A stretch of DNA of 42,395 nt from Desulfuromonadales bacterium (GCA_013377095.1 JACAAY010000043.1:1-42395); one strand, 5' to 3'; numbered from the stretch's first letter, positions 7,368-16,742 are shown. Notes: generated from the sequence alone by a model not told the origin. Numbers and translations are program-made.

Positions 7368-7707
7368 CAGATTCAATCAACATCGGTGTCAGCTCCTGCC
7401 TGATGGGAGAGCATGCCCCCTGCGACGACGGCCACAAGCATGATGATTTTCTCCAGGAACTCTGCTCCGGCCAGCCGCTGGCCATATTGGCCACTGACGA
7501 CGGGAGTGGTGCCTATGCCCGTCTGGTGCTGTGAATGTTAGCCCGGAGCTGCGCCAGCTGTTGTTTGACCCCACTCCCTACCACCCGTACATGGGCCAAT
7601 CAGTCAGGAAAGCATCCTGTATCCCTCCTGATTGACAGCCGCGGTACCCAGGTGACACGTTTTCAGAACATCACGGAATTCCACTTTTCTCCATGGGCCA
7701 GATTATG
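7364..7707 (+). pseudogene. Degraded DUF523 gene and a second gene fragment
   Basis: The ATG at 7364 opens a 56-codon frame starting like DUF523 proteins (INIGVSSCLMGE, then DDGHKHDDFL), but it stops at 7534, far short of the usual 150 or more residues. Coding-like segments then follow in other frames: SPELRQLLFDPTPYHPYMG at about 7541-7597, and from about 7604 a frame ending PVSLLIDSRGTQVTRFQNI...FSPWARL whose stop overlaps the DUF1295 start. So the region holds at least two decayed genes inside an otherwise tight operon. The second is not recognised. Confidence 0.65.
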
Positions 7708-8481
7708 ACGGACGTTTTCACGATAACCGCAGCTTCAATCCTGGTCTATATGACCGCCTGGTTCATCGCCGCCCAGATTCGCGGCCGTAACGATATTGCC
7801 GATGTGGCCTGGGGATTGGGGTTCATCCTGGCAACGGCGGTTTCGCTGCTGGCGGGCGGGATCTACCCGTTGCGTGGGCTGCTGGTCTCGGGGCTGGTGC
7901 TGGTCTGGGGGGGCAGGCTGGCAGTGCACATTCACAGCCGCAATCGGGGGAAAGGTGAAGACAAGCGCTACCGGAAGTGGCGTGAGGAGTGGGGAAAGTG
8001 GTTCGTGCCGCGATCATTCCTGCAGGTCTTTCTACTGCAGGGAATTCTGCTGCTGATGGTGGCCGTGCCGGTTATCTTTGTCAATCAGGCGCCGGCAACA
8101 CCCCTTGGGTGGCTTGATCTGCTTGGGCTGGCGATCTGGCTGTACGGCTTCTGTTTTGAAGCGATTGGCGATTGGCAACTGGTTACGTTTCTCCGCAATC
8201 CAGATAACAAAGGTAAACTGATGACAACCGGCCTGTGGCGCTACACCCGTCACCCCAACTACTTCGGCGAGGTGACCCTCTGGTGGGGGATCTGGCTGAT
8301 GGTTCTGTCACTGCCGGGCGGTTTGCATACGATTATTGGCCCGCTGACCATCACGTTCCTGATCCTGAAGGTCTCCGGCATCCCGATGCTGGAAAAACAC
8401 TACGAGGATCGGGCCGATTTCCAGGAGTACAAGCGCCGGACCAGTGCCTTTTTCCCGCTGCCTCCCAGGGGAGGAGTCTGA
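7705..8481 (+). CDS. DUF1295 membrane protein (steroid 5-alpha-reductase-like)
   Basis: A 258-residue polytopic membrane protein of the DUF1295 family, related to steroid 5-alpha-reductases and isoprenylcysteine methyltransferases. Landmarks are NDIADVAWGLGFILA near the N-terminus, the RYRKWREEWGKWF loop, and the C-terminal signature GLWRYTRHPNYFGEVTLWWGIWL, where the family binds NADPH or SAM. It has five to six predicted helices. The start is ATG 7705, overlapping the preceding fragment's stop; ATG 7693 is an alternative. A lipid double-bond reductase role is an inference from the fold and neighbours. Confidence 0.85.
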   Translation: MTDVFTITAASILVYMTAWFIAAQIRGRNDIADVAWGLGFILATAVSLLAGGIYPLRGLLVSGLVLVWGGRLAVHIHSRNRGKGEDKRYRKWREEWGKWFVPRSFLQVFLLQGILLLMVAVPVIFVNQAPATPLGWLDLLGLAIWLYGFCFEAIGDWQLVTFLRNPDNKGKLMTTGLWRYTRHPNYFGEVTLWWGIWLMVLSLPGGLHTIIGPLTITFLILKVSGIPMLEKHYEDRADFQEYKRRTSAFFPLPPRGGV

Positions 8482-8482
8482 C

Positions 8483-8899
8483 ATGTTGCACAGTATCAAG
8501 ATCTACCTGCTCTGCCTGCCGTTCACGCTGCTTTTGGACTACATCTGGCTGGCCAAGCTGATGCAGGGCTTTTACCAGACCCAGCTTGGCCCGTACGCCC
8601 GGGTACGCGGCGCCACCATCATCCCGGTCTATTGGGCCGCCGCCATCGTCTACCTGCTGCTGCCGCTGGGTATCGTGCTGTTCGTGCTGCCGCGGGTTAA
8701 TCAGGAGCGCCTTGCGGTATCTTCGCTTGCATGGGGCGCTCTTTTTGGCCTGATCGTCTACGGTGTCTATGACATGACCAATATGGCCACGCTGGAGCGC
8801 TGGCCGGTCAGGATGGTCTGGGTCGACATCTGCTGGGGCTGCTTCCTGTGCGGGGCAACTACCTGGTTCGCCGCGGCGGCATCACCGTGGATGCAGTAA
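8483..8899 (+). CDS. DUF2177 family membrane protein
   Basis: A 138-residue protein with four predicted membrane helices. DUF2177 features are LLLDYIWLAKLMQGFYQTQLGPYAR at the N-terminus and GLIVYGVYDMTNMATLERWP in the third helix. ATG 8483 follows GGGGAGGAG and lies one base after the DUF1295 stop. The family has no known activity but is a repeated neighbour of DUF1295, amine oxidase and CFA genes, so it probably acts in the same membrane process. After it, 8900-9018 is a non-coding spacer. Confidence 0.85.
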   Translation: MLHSIKIYLLCLPFTLLLDYIWLAKLMQGFYQTQLGPYARVRGATIIPVYWAAAIVYLLLPLGIVLFVLPRVNQERLAVSSLAWGALFGLIVYGVYDMTNMATLERWPVRMVWVDICWGCFLCGATTWFAAAASPWMQ

Positions 8900-9018
8900 A
8901 CGTGCAAAAGGCAAACGCCGATACAATTGCAGGACCGGGAGCAGGTGCTGCCGTTACCCATGCGGCCTGGTTCCGGATGACAGAGACCGTGCCGCTGATT
9001 TGAAATACGGGGGAACCC

Positions 9019-10263
9019 ATGAAGATAGCAATCATTGGCGGCGGCATATCAGGATTGACAACTGGGCACCTTCTGTGCGGTGAACATGCAATTACCCTGT
9101 TCGAGGCAAATGATTATCCGGGGGGGCACACCAACACGCTGGATGTGACCCATGACGGTAAAACGTATGCGGTGGATACCGGATTCATCGTCTTCAACGA
9201 GCGCACCTACCCCAACTTCATCACGTTGCTGGATCGTCTTGGGGTTGCGTCGCAGCCAAGCGCGATGAGCTTCTCAGCCGTTTGCGAAACGACCGGGCTG
9301 CAATACCGCGCCAGCAATCTGGACAGTTTTTTCGCCCAGCGCAAAAACCTGCTCAGCCTTCCTTTCTGGCGGATGCTGCTGGAAATATTCCGCTTCAACC
9401 GCTCCTCGGCGGAGTTGTACGGCAGCAGTGACCTGAGTCTGACTCTGGGTGATTATCTCCGCGCCAACGGTTTTTCACCCCTGTTCATCGAAAAGTTCCT
9501 GATCCCCATGGGGTCGGCGGTCTGGTCGGCCGATCCGGCTCACTTTCTTTCTTTCCCGGCGGCGGCTTTCGTTCAGTTTTTCACCAACCACGGCATGCTC
9601 AATGTGCTGGATCAGCCCGCCTGGCGAGTGGTTAAAGGCGGTTCCCGCCAGTATGTTGAACCGCTGATCCATCCCTTCCGCGACCGGATACGCCTGTCCA
9701 CTCCGGTTGCACAGGTGCGGCGCTTCGGCGACCGGGTGACGGTCACACCCCGCGGCGGCGAGCCGGAGGAGTTCGACCATGTGGTTTTGGCATGCCACAG
9801 CGACCAGGCGCTGGGGATGCTGGCCGACCCGTCCGATACGGAACGGGCTCTGCTGGGAGCCATCCCCTACCAGAAAAACGATACGGTGCTGCACACCGAC
9901 AGCCGGTTGCTGCCATCGATCCCCATGGCCCGCGCCAGCTGGAACTGCCTGCTCCCCCGCCGGCAGCAGGGGAGCGTCGTGCTGACCTACTGGATGAATC
10001 TGCTGCAGACCATCAGCGCACCGGTTGATTTCTGCGTGACGCTCAACAGCCCGGAAGCGATCGCCCCGGACGCGATCATCCGCCGTCTGGTCTACCACCA
10101 TCCGGTTTACTCAACCGCCGCATTCGAAGCGCAAAAACGCAGGGACGAGATCAGCGGTGTCAATCGCACCTCCTATTGCGGCGCCTACTGGAGCTGGGGC
10201 TTCCATGAGGACGGCGTCAAAAGCGCCCTGGCGGTCTGCCGGCAGTTCGGGAAGGGGCTCTAG
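9019..10263 (+). CDS. FAD-dependent amine oxidase-like oxidoreductase
   Basis: A 414-residue flavoprotein of the amine oxidase/phytoene desaturase superfamily. The N-terminus has the dinucleotide-binding motif IAIIGGGISGLTTGHLL (GxGxxG) and then the GG-doublet FEANDYPGGHTNT. DTGFIVFNERTYPNF follows at about residue 54. The subgroup lies beside DUF1365 and CFA-type genes in many Proteobacteria. There, related flavoproteins of the furan fatty acid pathway (UfaD type) desaturate or oxidise methylated acyl chains; a similar role here is an inference. The final FAD motif is not clear. It overlaps nothing and is 3 nt before the DUF1365 gene. Confidence 0.85.
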   Translation: MKIAIIGGGISGLTTGHLLCGEHAITLFEANDYPGGHTNTLDVTHDGKTYAVDTGFIVFNERTYPNFITLLDRLGVASQPSAMSFSAVCETTGLQYRASNLDSFFAQRKNLLSLPFWRMLLEIFRFNRSSAELYGSSDLSLTLGDYLRANGFSPLFIEKFLIPMGSAVWSADPAHFLSFPAAAFVQFFTNHGMLNVLDQPAWRVVKGGSRQYVEPLIHPFRDRIRLSTPVAQVRRFGDRVTVTPRGGEPEEFDHVVLACHSDQALGMLADPSDTERALLGAIPYQKNDTVLHTDSRLLPSIPMARASWNCLLPRRQQGSVVLTYWMNLLQTISAPVDFCVTLNSPEAIAPDAIIRRLVYHHPVYSTAAFEAQKRRDEISGVNRTSYCGAYWSWGFHEDGVKSALAVCRQFGKGL

Positions 10264-10265
10264 CC

Positions 10266-11045
10266 ATGGAAAGCTGCCTTTATACCGGCCAGGTCGGACA
10301 TCAACGCCTGACGCCGGTCGGCAATGCGTTCCACTACAGCCTCTTCTTTTTGTATCTCGACCTTGCGGAGTTGGAGACCGTTTTCGCGAGTCGCCGGCTC
10401 TGGTCGGTGGAGAAGCCGAACTGGGCCAGCTTCCGTCGGGCGGATCACTTTCGTCCTGAATCGCTGCCGCTCGACAGTGCCGTGCGCGACGAGGTGGAGC
10501 GGCAGATGGGCAGACGGCCGCAGGGGCCGATCCGGCTCTTGACCCATCTGCGCTACCTGGGTTACTGCTTCAACCCGATCAGCATCTATTACTGTTTTGC
10601 TGAAAACGGACAGACCCTGGAAGCGTTTCTGGTCGAGATCCACAACACTCCCTGGGGGGAGGAATATCTGCGGGCCTTTGATGCCCAGACGAACCAGCGT
10701 GACGGCGAATGGCGCCTGTACCGGCTGAACAAGGAGTTCCATGTGTCGCCCTTCATGCCGATGGATATTATGTATGACTGGCGTTTCACCGCTCCGGCAG
10801 AACAATTGGCAGTCCGTATGACCAACACCCGTCAGGGCGCAAAGATTTTCAGCGCCTCACTGCATCTGCGGCGGCGGCCGCTGACGGGCGGATATCTGGC
10901 AGGAGTGCTTTTGCGCTGGCCATTCATGACTGCCAAGGTAATTGCCGCCATCTACTGGCAGGCGCTGCGCCTGAAATGGAAAGGGGTGCCCTTCTGCCCG
11001 CACCCGGAACGGCTTGACATCAGGAAAGGACGCTATCACCAATGA
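10266..11045 (+). CDS. DUF1365 family protein
   Basis: A 259-residue protein matching DUF1365 along its length. It has VGHQRLTPVGNAFHYSLFFLYLDL at the start, then LLTHLRYLGYCFNPISIYYCF (about residues 90-110), the ExHNTPWGE block and KEFHVSPFMPMDIMYDWRF. DUF1365 nearly always sits between the amine oxidase-like and CFA synthase genes, as here. It is a soluble protein with no proven activity and may bind the acyl substrate. It overlaps the next gene by 4 nt (ATGA). Confidence 0.9.
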   Translation: MESCLYTGQVGHQRLTPVGNAFHYSLFFLYLDLAELETVFASRRLWSVEKPNWASFRRADHFRPESLPLDSAVRDEVERQMGRRPQGPIRLLTHLRYLGYCFNPISIYYCFAENGQTLEAFLVEIHNTPWGEEYLRAFDAQTNQRDGEWRLYRLNKEFHVSPFMPMDIMYDWRFTAPAEQLAVRMTNTRQGAKIFSASLHLRRRPLTGGYLAGVLLRWPFMTAKVIAAIYWQALRLKWKGVPFCPHPERLDIRKGRYHQ

Positions 11046-12328
11046 ATCAGAACGAACAGACCTGCAATCCCTGTCCGCAGACCGCGTCAACGGCGACCGG
11101 CATCATCAATAGACTGGCGCGCTGCCTGCTGCTCAAGAGTCTGACAGCGATCCGGCATGATCATTTAGTCCTGATAGACCGGGACGAACGCCGGGAATTC
11201 GGCCGTAACGACTCGGAGTTGACCTCCACGGTGCGGGTACAGCACCCCGACTTTTACCGGCGGGTTGTCTTCGGGGGGTCGATAGCTGCCGGTGAGAGCT
11301 ATATGGATGGTCTCTGGACCTGCAGCGACCTGACGGCATTGGTACGGATCATGGTGCGCAATCAGGAGGCCCAGCAGCAGCTTGAAGGTGGCCTGGCCAG
11401 GCTGACGGCACCGCTGCAGCGCCTGCTTCACCGTCTGAACGACAACACCCGTACCGGCAGCCGCAGAAACATCGCCGTCCACTATGACGTGGGCAACGAT
11501 TTCTATCAGCTGTTCCTCGACCCGACCATGGCCTATTCCTGCGGCATTTTCGAGCGGGATGACTGCACGTTGGAGGAAGCATCGACTGCCAAGTTCGACC
11601 GGGTATGCCGTAAACTCGGGCTGACCGCTGATATGAAGGTGCTGGAAATCGGCACCGGCTGGGGCGGCTTTGCCATCCACGCCGCCGGGAATTATGGCTG
11701 TCATGTCACCACCACCACGATCTCACGGCAGCAGCACGATCTGGCGGCGGAGAAGATCTCGGCCTGCGGTCTGAACAATCAGATCACGCTGCTGCAGCAG
11801 GACTACCGTGACCTGACCGGGCAGTTCGATCGGCTGGTTTCAATCGAGATGATCGAAGCGGTCGGCCATCGTCACCTGCCGCGCTATTTCCGGGTCTGTT
11901 CCGACCGGCTGAAACCGGACGGAGCCGCCCTGATTCAGGCCATTACCATGCCGGATCATCACTACGAACGCTACCTGAATGCCCCCGACTTTATCAACCG
12001 CTACATTTTTCCCGGCAGCTGCTGCCCGTCGCTGCATGCCATCTCAGAGGCAGTGGCCCGTGAGACAGACCTGCGCCTGACACACCTGGAGGATCTCTCC
12101 CCGCACTACGCCAGGACCCTGCGGAAATGGAGAAATGCTTTTCATGCCAATCTGGAGCAGGTCAGGGGCATGGGCTTCGATGAACGGTTTATCAGGATGT
12201 GGGAGTTTTATCTCTGTTACTGCGAGGGAGGTTTTGCCGAGCGCTTTACCGGCGACCTGCAACTGCTGTTCACCAAGCCTGGATATCGAGAAGAACCACT
12301 GTTGCACCCGCTGGAAAGGAGTGCGTAA
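11042..12328 (+). CDS. Cyclopropane-fatty-acyl-phospholipid synthase-type methyltransferase
   Basis: A 428-residue full-length CFA synthase family enzyme. The N-terminal domain (about 1-140) carries the family's lipid-binding region. RNIAVHYDVGNDFYQLFLDPTMAYSC at about 141-166 is the classic CFA signature. The SAM motif is VLEIGTGWGGFAIHAA, and IEMIEAVGHRHLPRYF contains the catalytic-domain glutamate typical of CFA enzymes. It transfers a methylene or methyl group from SAM to unsaturated acyl chains of membrane phospholipid. It overlaps DUF1365 by 4 nt and is followed at once by the lipocalin. Two CFA-type enzymes in one block suggests two different products. Confidence 0.9.
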   Translation: MNQNEQTCNPCPQTASTATGIINRLARCLLLKSLTAIRHDHLVLIDRDERREFGRNDSELTSTVRVQHPDFYRRVVFGGSIAAGESYMDGLWTCSDLTALVRIMVRNQEAQQQLEGGLARLTAPLQRLLHRLNDNTRTGSRRNIAVHYDVGNDFYQLFLDPTMAYSCGIFERDDCTLEEASTAKFDRVCRKLGLTADMKVLEIGTGWGGFAIHAAGNYGCHVTTTTISRQQHDLAAEKISACGLNNQITLLQQDYRDLTGQFDRLVSIEMIEAVGHRHLPRYFRVCSDRLKPDGAALIQAITMPDHHYERYLNAPDFINRYIFPGSCCPSLHAISEAVARETDLRLTHLEDLSPHYARTLRKWRNAFHANLEQVRGMGFDERFIRMWEFYLCYCEGGFAERFTGDLQLLFTKPGYREEPLLHPLERSA

Positions 12329-12870
12329 TGATGAAACAGACGTTATTGACTATCGCCCTTTTGATAATGGCAGGTTGTGCCGCATCCCTGCCGCCGCTCA
12401 AGACGGTAGACAAGATTGACATCAAGCGCTTCATGGGGCCGTGGCACGTGATCGCCTGCATCCCGACCTTCATCGAGACCGAGGCCTACAATGCCGTCGA
12501 GACCTATGCGCTCGACCCGGACGGTACGATTGATACGGTCTTCACGTTCCGCAAGGGGAGCTTCGACGGGCCACCCAAACGCTACAACCCGCGCGGTTTT
12601 ATCGTCGATGCGGTCAACAACTCCACCTGGGGGATGCAGTTCATCTGGCCGATCAAAGCTGAATATCTGATCACCCATCTCAATGAAGATTACACCCAGA
12701 CCGTCATCGGCCGTAACAAGCGCGACTACGTCTGGATCATGGCACGTACCCCCCACATACCGGAGGGCTATTACCAGAGGCTGGTGAAGGATTTGGAGAA
12801 TCAGGGGTATGATGTCTCCAAACTGCGCAAGGTGCCTCAGCGTTGGCCGAATGATGGAAGCCGTCCGTGA
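12328..12870 (+). CDS. blc: Bacterial lipocalin (Blc-like lipoprotein)
   Basis: A 180-residue lipocalin. The signal peptide ends in a lipobox (LLIMAGC, Cys at about residue 14), so it is an outer-membrane or periplasmic lipoprotein. The lipocalin signature is near the N-terminus (IKRFMGPWHVIACIP), with a C-terminal DYVWIMARTPHIPEGYYQRLV typical of Blc. Blc proteins bind lysophospholipids and fatty acids and are made under membrane stress. The start at 12328 overlaps the CFA stop by one base (TAATG); a second ATG follows directly. Its place suggests carriage of modified or damaged lipids. Confidence 0.9.
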   Translation: MMKQTLLTIALLIMAGCAASLPPLKTVDKIDIKRFMGPWHVIACIPTFIETEAYNAVETYALDPDGTIDTVFTFRKGSFDGPPKRYNPRGFIVDAVNNSTWGMQFIWPIKAEYLITHLNEDYTQTVIGRNKRDYVWIMARTPHIPEGYYQRLVKDLENQGYDVSKLRKVPQRWPNDGSRP

Positions 12871-13403
12871 ATGACCTGACCCGTAAGGGAATCAATGTGG
12901 CGCTGTTCCAGGCTGCCTGGTTTGCGGCAGTGCTGGGAGCGGCAGGGGGGATGCTCTGGCTCGGCCCCGTTGCCATGATACCAACCTTGGCGATCCATCT
13001 GGCACTGCAGGAGCATCGCAGGGGTGAAGTGAAACTTCTGCTGGTGGCCGGAGTGCTGGGCTTTCTCTTCGACACCGCATTCGTGGCGGGAGGTGTCTTC
13101 ACGCCGCTGCAGCATCTGTTTCCCCGTCCCTGCAGTCCGCCCTGGATGGTCTGCCTCTGGCTGAACTTTGCCGCCACTCTGAATGTCTCCATGGCCTGGC
13201 TGCGCGGACGGTATCTCCTGGCAGCGGCTTTCGGCGCAGTCGGCGGACCTTTGGCCTATTACAGCGGGGCAAGGATGGGGGCAACCGAATCGCTTCCAAC
13301 ATTGAAGGGAATGCTCGTTCTCGCACTCGGGTGGGGAGTCATGACTCCTGTTCTTGTCTGGTTGGCGTGGGCAATTGCATCTGCTAAAAAGACTCCCGAA
13401 TAA
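12867..13403 (+). CDS. DUF2878 membrane protein
   Basis: A 178-residue protein with five or six predicted membrane helices and DUF2878 features: VALFQAAWFAAVLGAA at the start, GVLGFLFDTAFVAGGVF near residues 55-72 and PPWMVCLWLNFAATLN near the middle. The start is GTG 12867, overlapping the lipocalin stop by 4 nt. It is the last gene of the rightward arm; the next gene is 183 nt away. Function unknown, but it is a constant neighbour of CFA/DUF1365 genes. Confidence 0.85.
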   Translation: MNDLTRKGINVALFQAAWFAAVLGAAGGMLWLGPVAMIPTLAIHLALQEHRRGEVKLLLVAGVLGFLFDTAFVAGGVFTPLQHLFPRPCSPPWMVCLWLNFAATLNVSMAWLRGRYLLAAAFGAVGGPLAYYSGARMGATESLPTLKGMLVLALGWGVMTPVLVWLAWAIASAKKTPE

Positions 13404-13586
13404 GTTCATTCTGCCGCCTGTTCTTTCATAGCCCTGAACAATCGTTTATAATCTTCCCCCTGAGACTGCAAATGCTCCTCATGCTCGACTTACTGCTGAA
13501 TGATGGAATGGCTATCTCGCTGTAGTTATTACAATTTAATACCGATACACCAGCATTGCACCTGACGGCATGCAAGGATGCGAGAT

Positions 13587-16328
13587 ATGAAGAAAAAACT
13601 GATCATGGTTGACAGCGGCGACGAAGATATGGAGAGACTTGCCCGGCTTCTCAGGGAGAACGGTTTTCCGCGGGTTGAAATAGCTGACGAAACCGACAAC
13701 CCGGAAAAAGGGACCGACAATGGGGGTGGCACCTATTTTGACCTGTTCGACAATGCTCCGCTCGGCATCTTCCGCTCCACTTCCGCGGGGAAAATCATCA
13801 CCGCCAACAGGACCTGTGCACGGATGCTGGGGTACGATTCGCCGGATCAGTTGATCCGGGAGGTTAATGAAACGAACATTGCCGAGGCGTTATACGAAGA
13901 GCCTTCCAGACGCGCTGAAATGGCACGGTTCATTCTGTCCCGGAGCGGCTGGTCCTCATTCGAGATCAGGCTCCGTTCCAGAAATGGCGCGGTCGTCACC
14001 TGTAGTCTGCGCATGCGCGCGGTCACCTGCGGTGAGGGCGAGGTCGAGTTCCATGGCTTCATTAATGACAATAGCGAGTTGAAACAGACTGAAGAAAAGC
14101 TGGAACTGAAAGCATTTTCCATAGACAACATCACTGACGCCATCCAGTGGATTACCCTGGATACCCGCTTCTGGAACGTCAACCGGGCGGCCTGCGAGAT
14201 GCTGGGGTATACACGCGAAGAATACCTGTCCCTGTCCATTGCCGACATCGACCCCAGCTTTACCCTTGAAGAATGGCAAAACCACGTGCGGGAACTCAGG
14301 CAAGCCGGGCGCAGTATTCTCCACAACAGGTTCCACAGGACAAAGGATGGTCACACCCTCCCGGTGGAAATCTCCAGTACTATTTTCATTTTCAACGGCA
14401 CTGAATACTACTGCGCCATTGTCCGGGATTTGACTACACGATTGAAGGCGGAACACGACACTTCATTTTTCAGGACGCTGATTGAACTGACCGGAGACCC
14501 GGTGTATGTCCTTGATCCGGCCGACGGTGGCAGGATGGTATACGCCAACCGGGCGGCGTGCCTTCATTACGGCAAGAGTCTGGAAGAGTTGCGGTCGATG
14601 CGGATCCCGGACTGGGACCCTGCCTATGACATCAGCCAGTTGGAAAGCCGCGCCCAAGAGATGGGGAAAGGGGGGTCTCTGCGTTTCGAAACCAAACACA
14701 AGGTTGCTTCAGGAAAACTGATTCCCGTCGAGGTTACGGCCAGTCTTCTTGAGCTCGGCGGGAAGGGACTGGTCGCAGGACATTTTTCCGATATTACCGA
14801 AAGGAAGCTGGCGGAGGAAAAACTGCAGGAGAGTGAAGCCCGCTATCGCGGTCTGGTGGAGCTGTACCCCGATGCCATCTACATCCATACCGGCGGCAAG
14901 CTGGTCTTTGTCAACCCCCAGGGAGCCAAGCTGCTTGGCGCGAAGCGGCCCGAGGATCTGTATGGCAGGGAAGCCCTGGATTTCGTCCATCCCGACAGCC
15001 GGGATTTTGTCACAAAGCGGATAGCGCATACATTCAGTACCGGTGAACCCAATCCGCCGACGGAGGAACTGTTCATACGTCTGGATGGCACGCCGGTTCC
15101 GGTCGAGGTATCGTCCGCGCCGTTTGACTATCGCGGGGAGAAGATGCTCCAGGTTCTGGCCCGGGACATCAGCGACAGAAAAAAAAGGCAGGAAGAGCTG
15201 CTGAGAGCCCAAAAGCTCGAATCCCTGGGGGTCCTGGCGGGGGGGATCGCCCATGACTTCAACAATCTGCTTACGGCAATCATGGGCAACCTCTCCCTGA
15301 TCGGCGTCCAACTTCCCGAGGATAGTAAGTCGCGGGAGAGAATTAGACGGTGCGAAAAGGCGTTAAAGGAGGCAACCGGACTGACCTGCCAGCTTCTCAC
15401 TTTTTCCAGGGGAGGAGAGCCGGTCAAGAAGGTTATTGATGTGGTGAGTGTGGTTCAGAGCGCCTTGGCATTTGTCCTCAGAGGCTCAAATGTGGCCGCA
15501 AAACTGTACATCGACGAGGAAATCTGGCCTATCGAAGCCGATGAGGGGCAGATTGGCCAGGTAATCAATAATCTCGTCATCAATGCCGATCAGTCAATGC
15601 CTCAGGGTGGAGTAGTGCGGGTGGAGCTGAACAATTGTCTCCTTCCCGATGAAATGGCCGATCTCACGCCCGGACCCTATCTCCGGATCTCCGTAGCCGA
15701 CCAGGGATGCGGTATCGCTCCGGAAAACCTGGGTAAAATATTCGATCCCTATTTCACCACCAAAAAGACCGGCACCGGTCTTGGCCTGAGCTCACTCTAT
15801 TCCATCGTCAAGAAACATGGCGGTGAGGTCAGGGTCTCTTCCCGTGTAGGCGAGGGAACCGTCTTCCAGGTGTATCTCCCGGCATCACCGGGACGCGGGA
15901 AGGATGAGGACCGGCCTAAAACCACATCGATCATTTCCGGTGATGGGCACGTGGTTGTCATGGACGATGAGGAGAGCATCCGCGAAGTGGCGAAGGAGAT
16001 TCTAACCTATCTGGGTTACCGGGCTTCCCTCTGCGCCAGTGGAGAAGAGGCCGTTGCCCTGTACGGGGAGGAGCTTGACCGGGGAGCCCGGCCTCTGTGC
16101 GTAATAATGGACCTTACCGTTCCGGGCAGAATGGGGGGACTTGAAGCGGCATCAAAACTCCTGGAACTGGACCCGGCGGCCAGGCTGATCGTCGCCAGCG
16201 GCTATTCTAACGATCCGGTGATGTCCGATTATAGCGCCTATGGTTTTGCCCAGGCTCTGCGAAAACCATTCCGGCTGGAAGAATTGAGCAACGCCATTAA
16301 GAAAATAGCGGAAGAGGGCACGAAATGA
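13587..16328 (+). CDS. Multi-PAS hybrid histidine kinase
   Basis: A cytoplasmic hybrid kinase of about 913 residues without membrane segments. Order: a short N-terminal piece like the start of a receiver (KKLIMVDSGDEDMERLARLL); four PAS domains (about 50-165, 170-285, 295-410, 415-535); a HisKA domain with the phospho-accepting His in GGIAHDFNNLL at about 551; an HATPase domain (N-box NLVINADQSM near 662, DQGCGIAPENLG, then TGTGLGLSSLYSIV); and a C-terminal receiver (DDEES at about 790, phospho-acceptor in IMDLTVPG at about 838, KPF near the end). I prefer ATG 13587 (AAGGA 9 nt upstream) over ATG 13578. There is no cognate DNA-binding regulator beside it. Confidence 0.9.
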   Translation: MKKKLIMVDSGDEDMERLARLLRENGFPRVEIADETDNPEKGTDNGGGTYFDLFDNAPLGIFRSTSAGKIITANRTCARMLGYDSPDQLIREVNETNIAEALYEEPSRRAEMARFILSRSGWSSFEIRLRSRNGAVVTCSLRMRAVTCGEGEVEFHGFINDNSELKQTEEKLELKAFSIDNITDAIQWITLDTRFWNVNRAACEMLGYTREEYLSLSIADIDPSFTLEEWQNHVRELRQAGRSILHNRFHRTKDGHTLPVEISSTIFIFNGTEYYCAIVRDLTTRLKAEHDTSFFRTLIELTGDPVYVLDPADGGRMVYANRAACLHYGKSLEELRSMRIPDWDPAYDISQLESRAQEMGKGGSLRFETKHKVASGKLIPVEVTASLLELGGKGLVAGHFSDITERKLAEEKLQESEARYRGLVELYPDAIYIHTGGKLVFVNPQGAKLLGAKRPEDLYGREALDFVHPDSRDFVTKRIAHTFSTGEPNPPTEELFIRLDGTPVPVEVSSAPFDYRGEKMLQVLARDISDRKKRQEELLRAQKLESLGVLAGGIAHDFNNLLTAIMGNLSLIGVQLPEDSKSRERIRRCEKALKEATGLTCQLLTFSRGGEPVKKVIDVVSVVQSALAFVLRGSNVAAKLYIDEEIWPIEADEGQIGQVINNLVINADQSMPQGGVVRVELNNCLLPDEMADLTPGPYLRISVADQGCGIAPENLGKIFDPYFTTKKTGTGLGLSSLYSIVKKHGGEVRVSSRVGEGTVFQVYLPASPGRGKDEDRPKTTSIISGDGHVVVMDDEESIREVAKEILTYLGYRASLCASGEEAVALYGEELDRGARPLCVIMDLTVPGRMGGLEAASKLLELDPAARLIVASGYSNDPVMSDYSAYGFAQALRKPFRLEELSNAIKKIAEEGTK

Positions 16329-16360
16329 TTCCGGCCTGTAAGCCGGATCCGTGGACTGGA

Positions 16361-16436
16361 TGAAGCAAGTCATGAAAACTACATCACTCTTTCTGGTGTG
16401 AACAAAAAATAATCAGAGGTGCTCTCAAGGCAAAAC
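16361..16436 (+). repeat. 76-bp dispersed repeat, copy A
   Basis: Nearly the same sequence occurs at 38112-38187: same length, about 8 mismatches, no gaps, about 89% identity. It starts with TGAAGCAAGTCA and ends with CAAGGCAAAAC. Copy A lies 33 nt after the kinase stop and just after a small CCGGC/GCCGG hairpin. It is not a recognised IS end or riboswitch. Confidence 0.75.
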
Positions 16437-16676
16437 AGATTATAAACGACCGGAAGAGACGGTAGTTTGCTGTTCCCTGTACGTTGCATGAACAGCACTA
16501 CTATTATCGGAACCAGCGCCAGGCGTGGTTCATGATTCATTTTTTTTGCCCTATCATGAGCAGTATTCACTTGATAGGGCACAGCAGGATTAACCCTGTG
16601 TCGCAAAACTACCATTCTCCACCGGGGATAGCGGGGTTGTCGAAGTGGGTGTATGGAGTTGTATCAGGGTAGGGGG

Positions 16677-16716
16677 CCACGCTTTCGGTTTGATGAACGG
16701 AGAGCGTGGTTTTTTT
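16677..16716 (+). terminator. Rho-independent terminator
   Basis: Stem CCACGCT/AGCGTGG (7 bp) followed by a run of seven Ts. No intact gene ends directly before it, so it may belong to a lost gene or to an unannotated transcript from 16.44-16.68 kb. Confidence 0.65.
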
Positions 16717-16742
16717 GTGTGTGGTGGGTGATGTGCAGATTT

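Noticed and set aside
16361..16436. 76-bp repeat considered as a cyclic-di-GMP (GEMM) riboswitch
   Set aside because: The conserved GEMM core and tetraloop-receptor features are not present.
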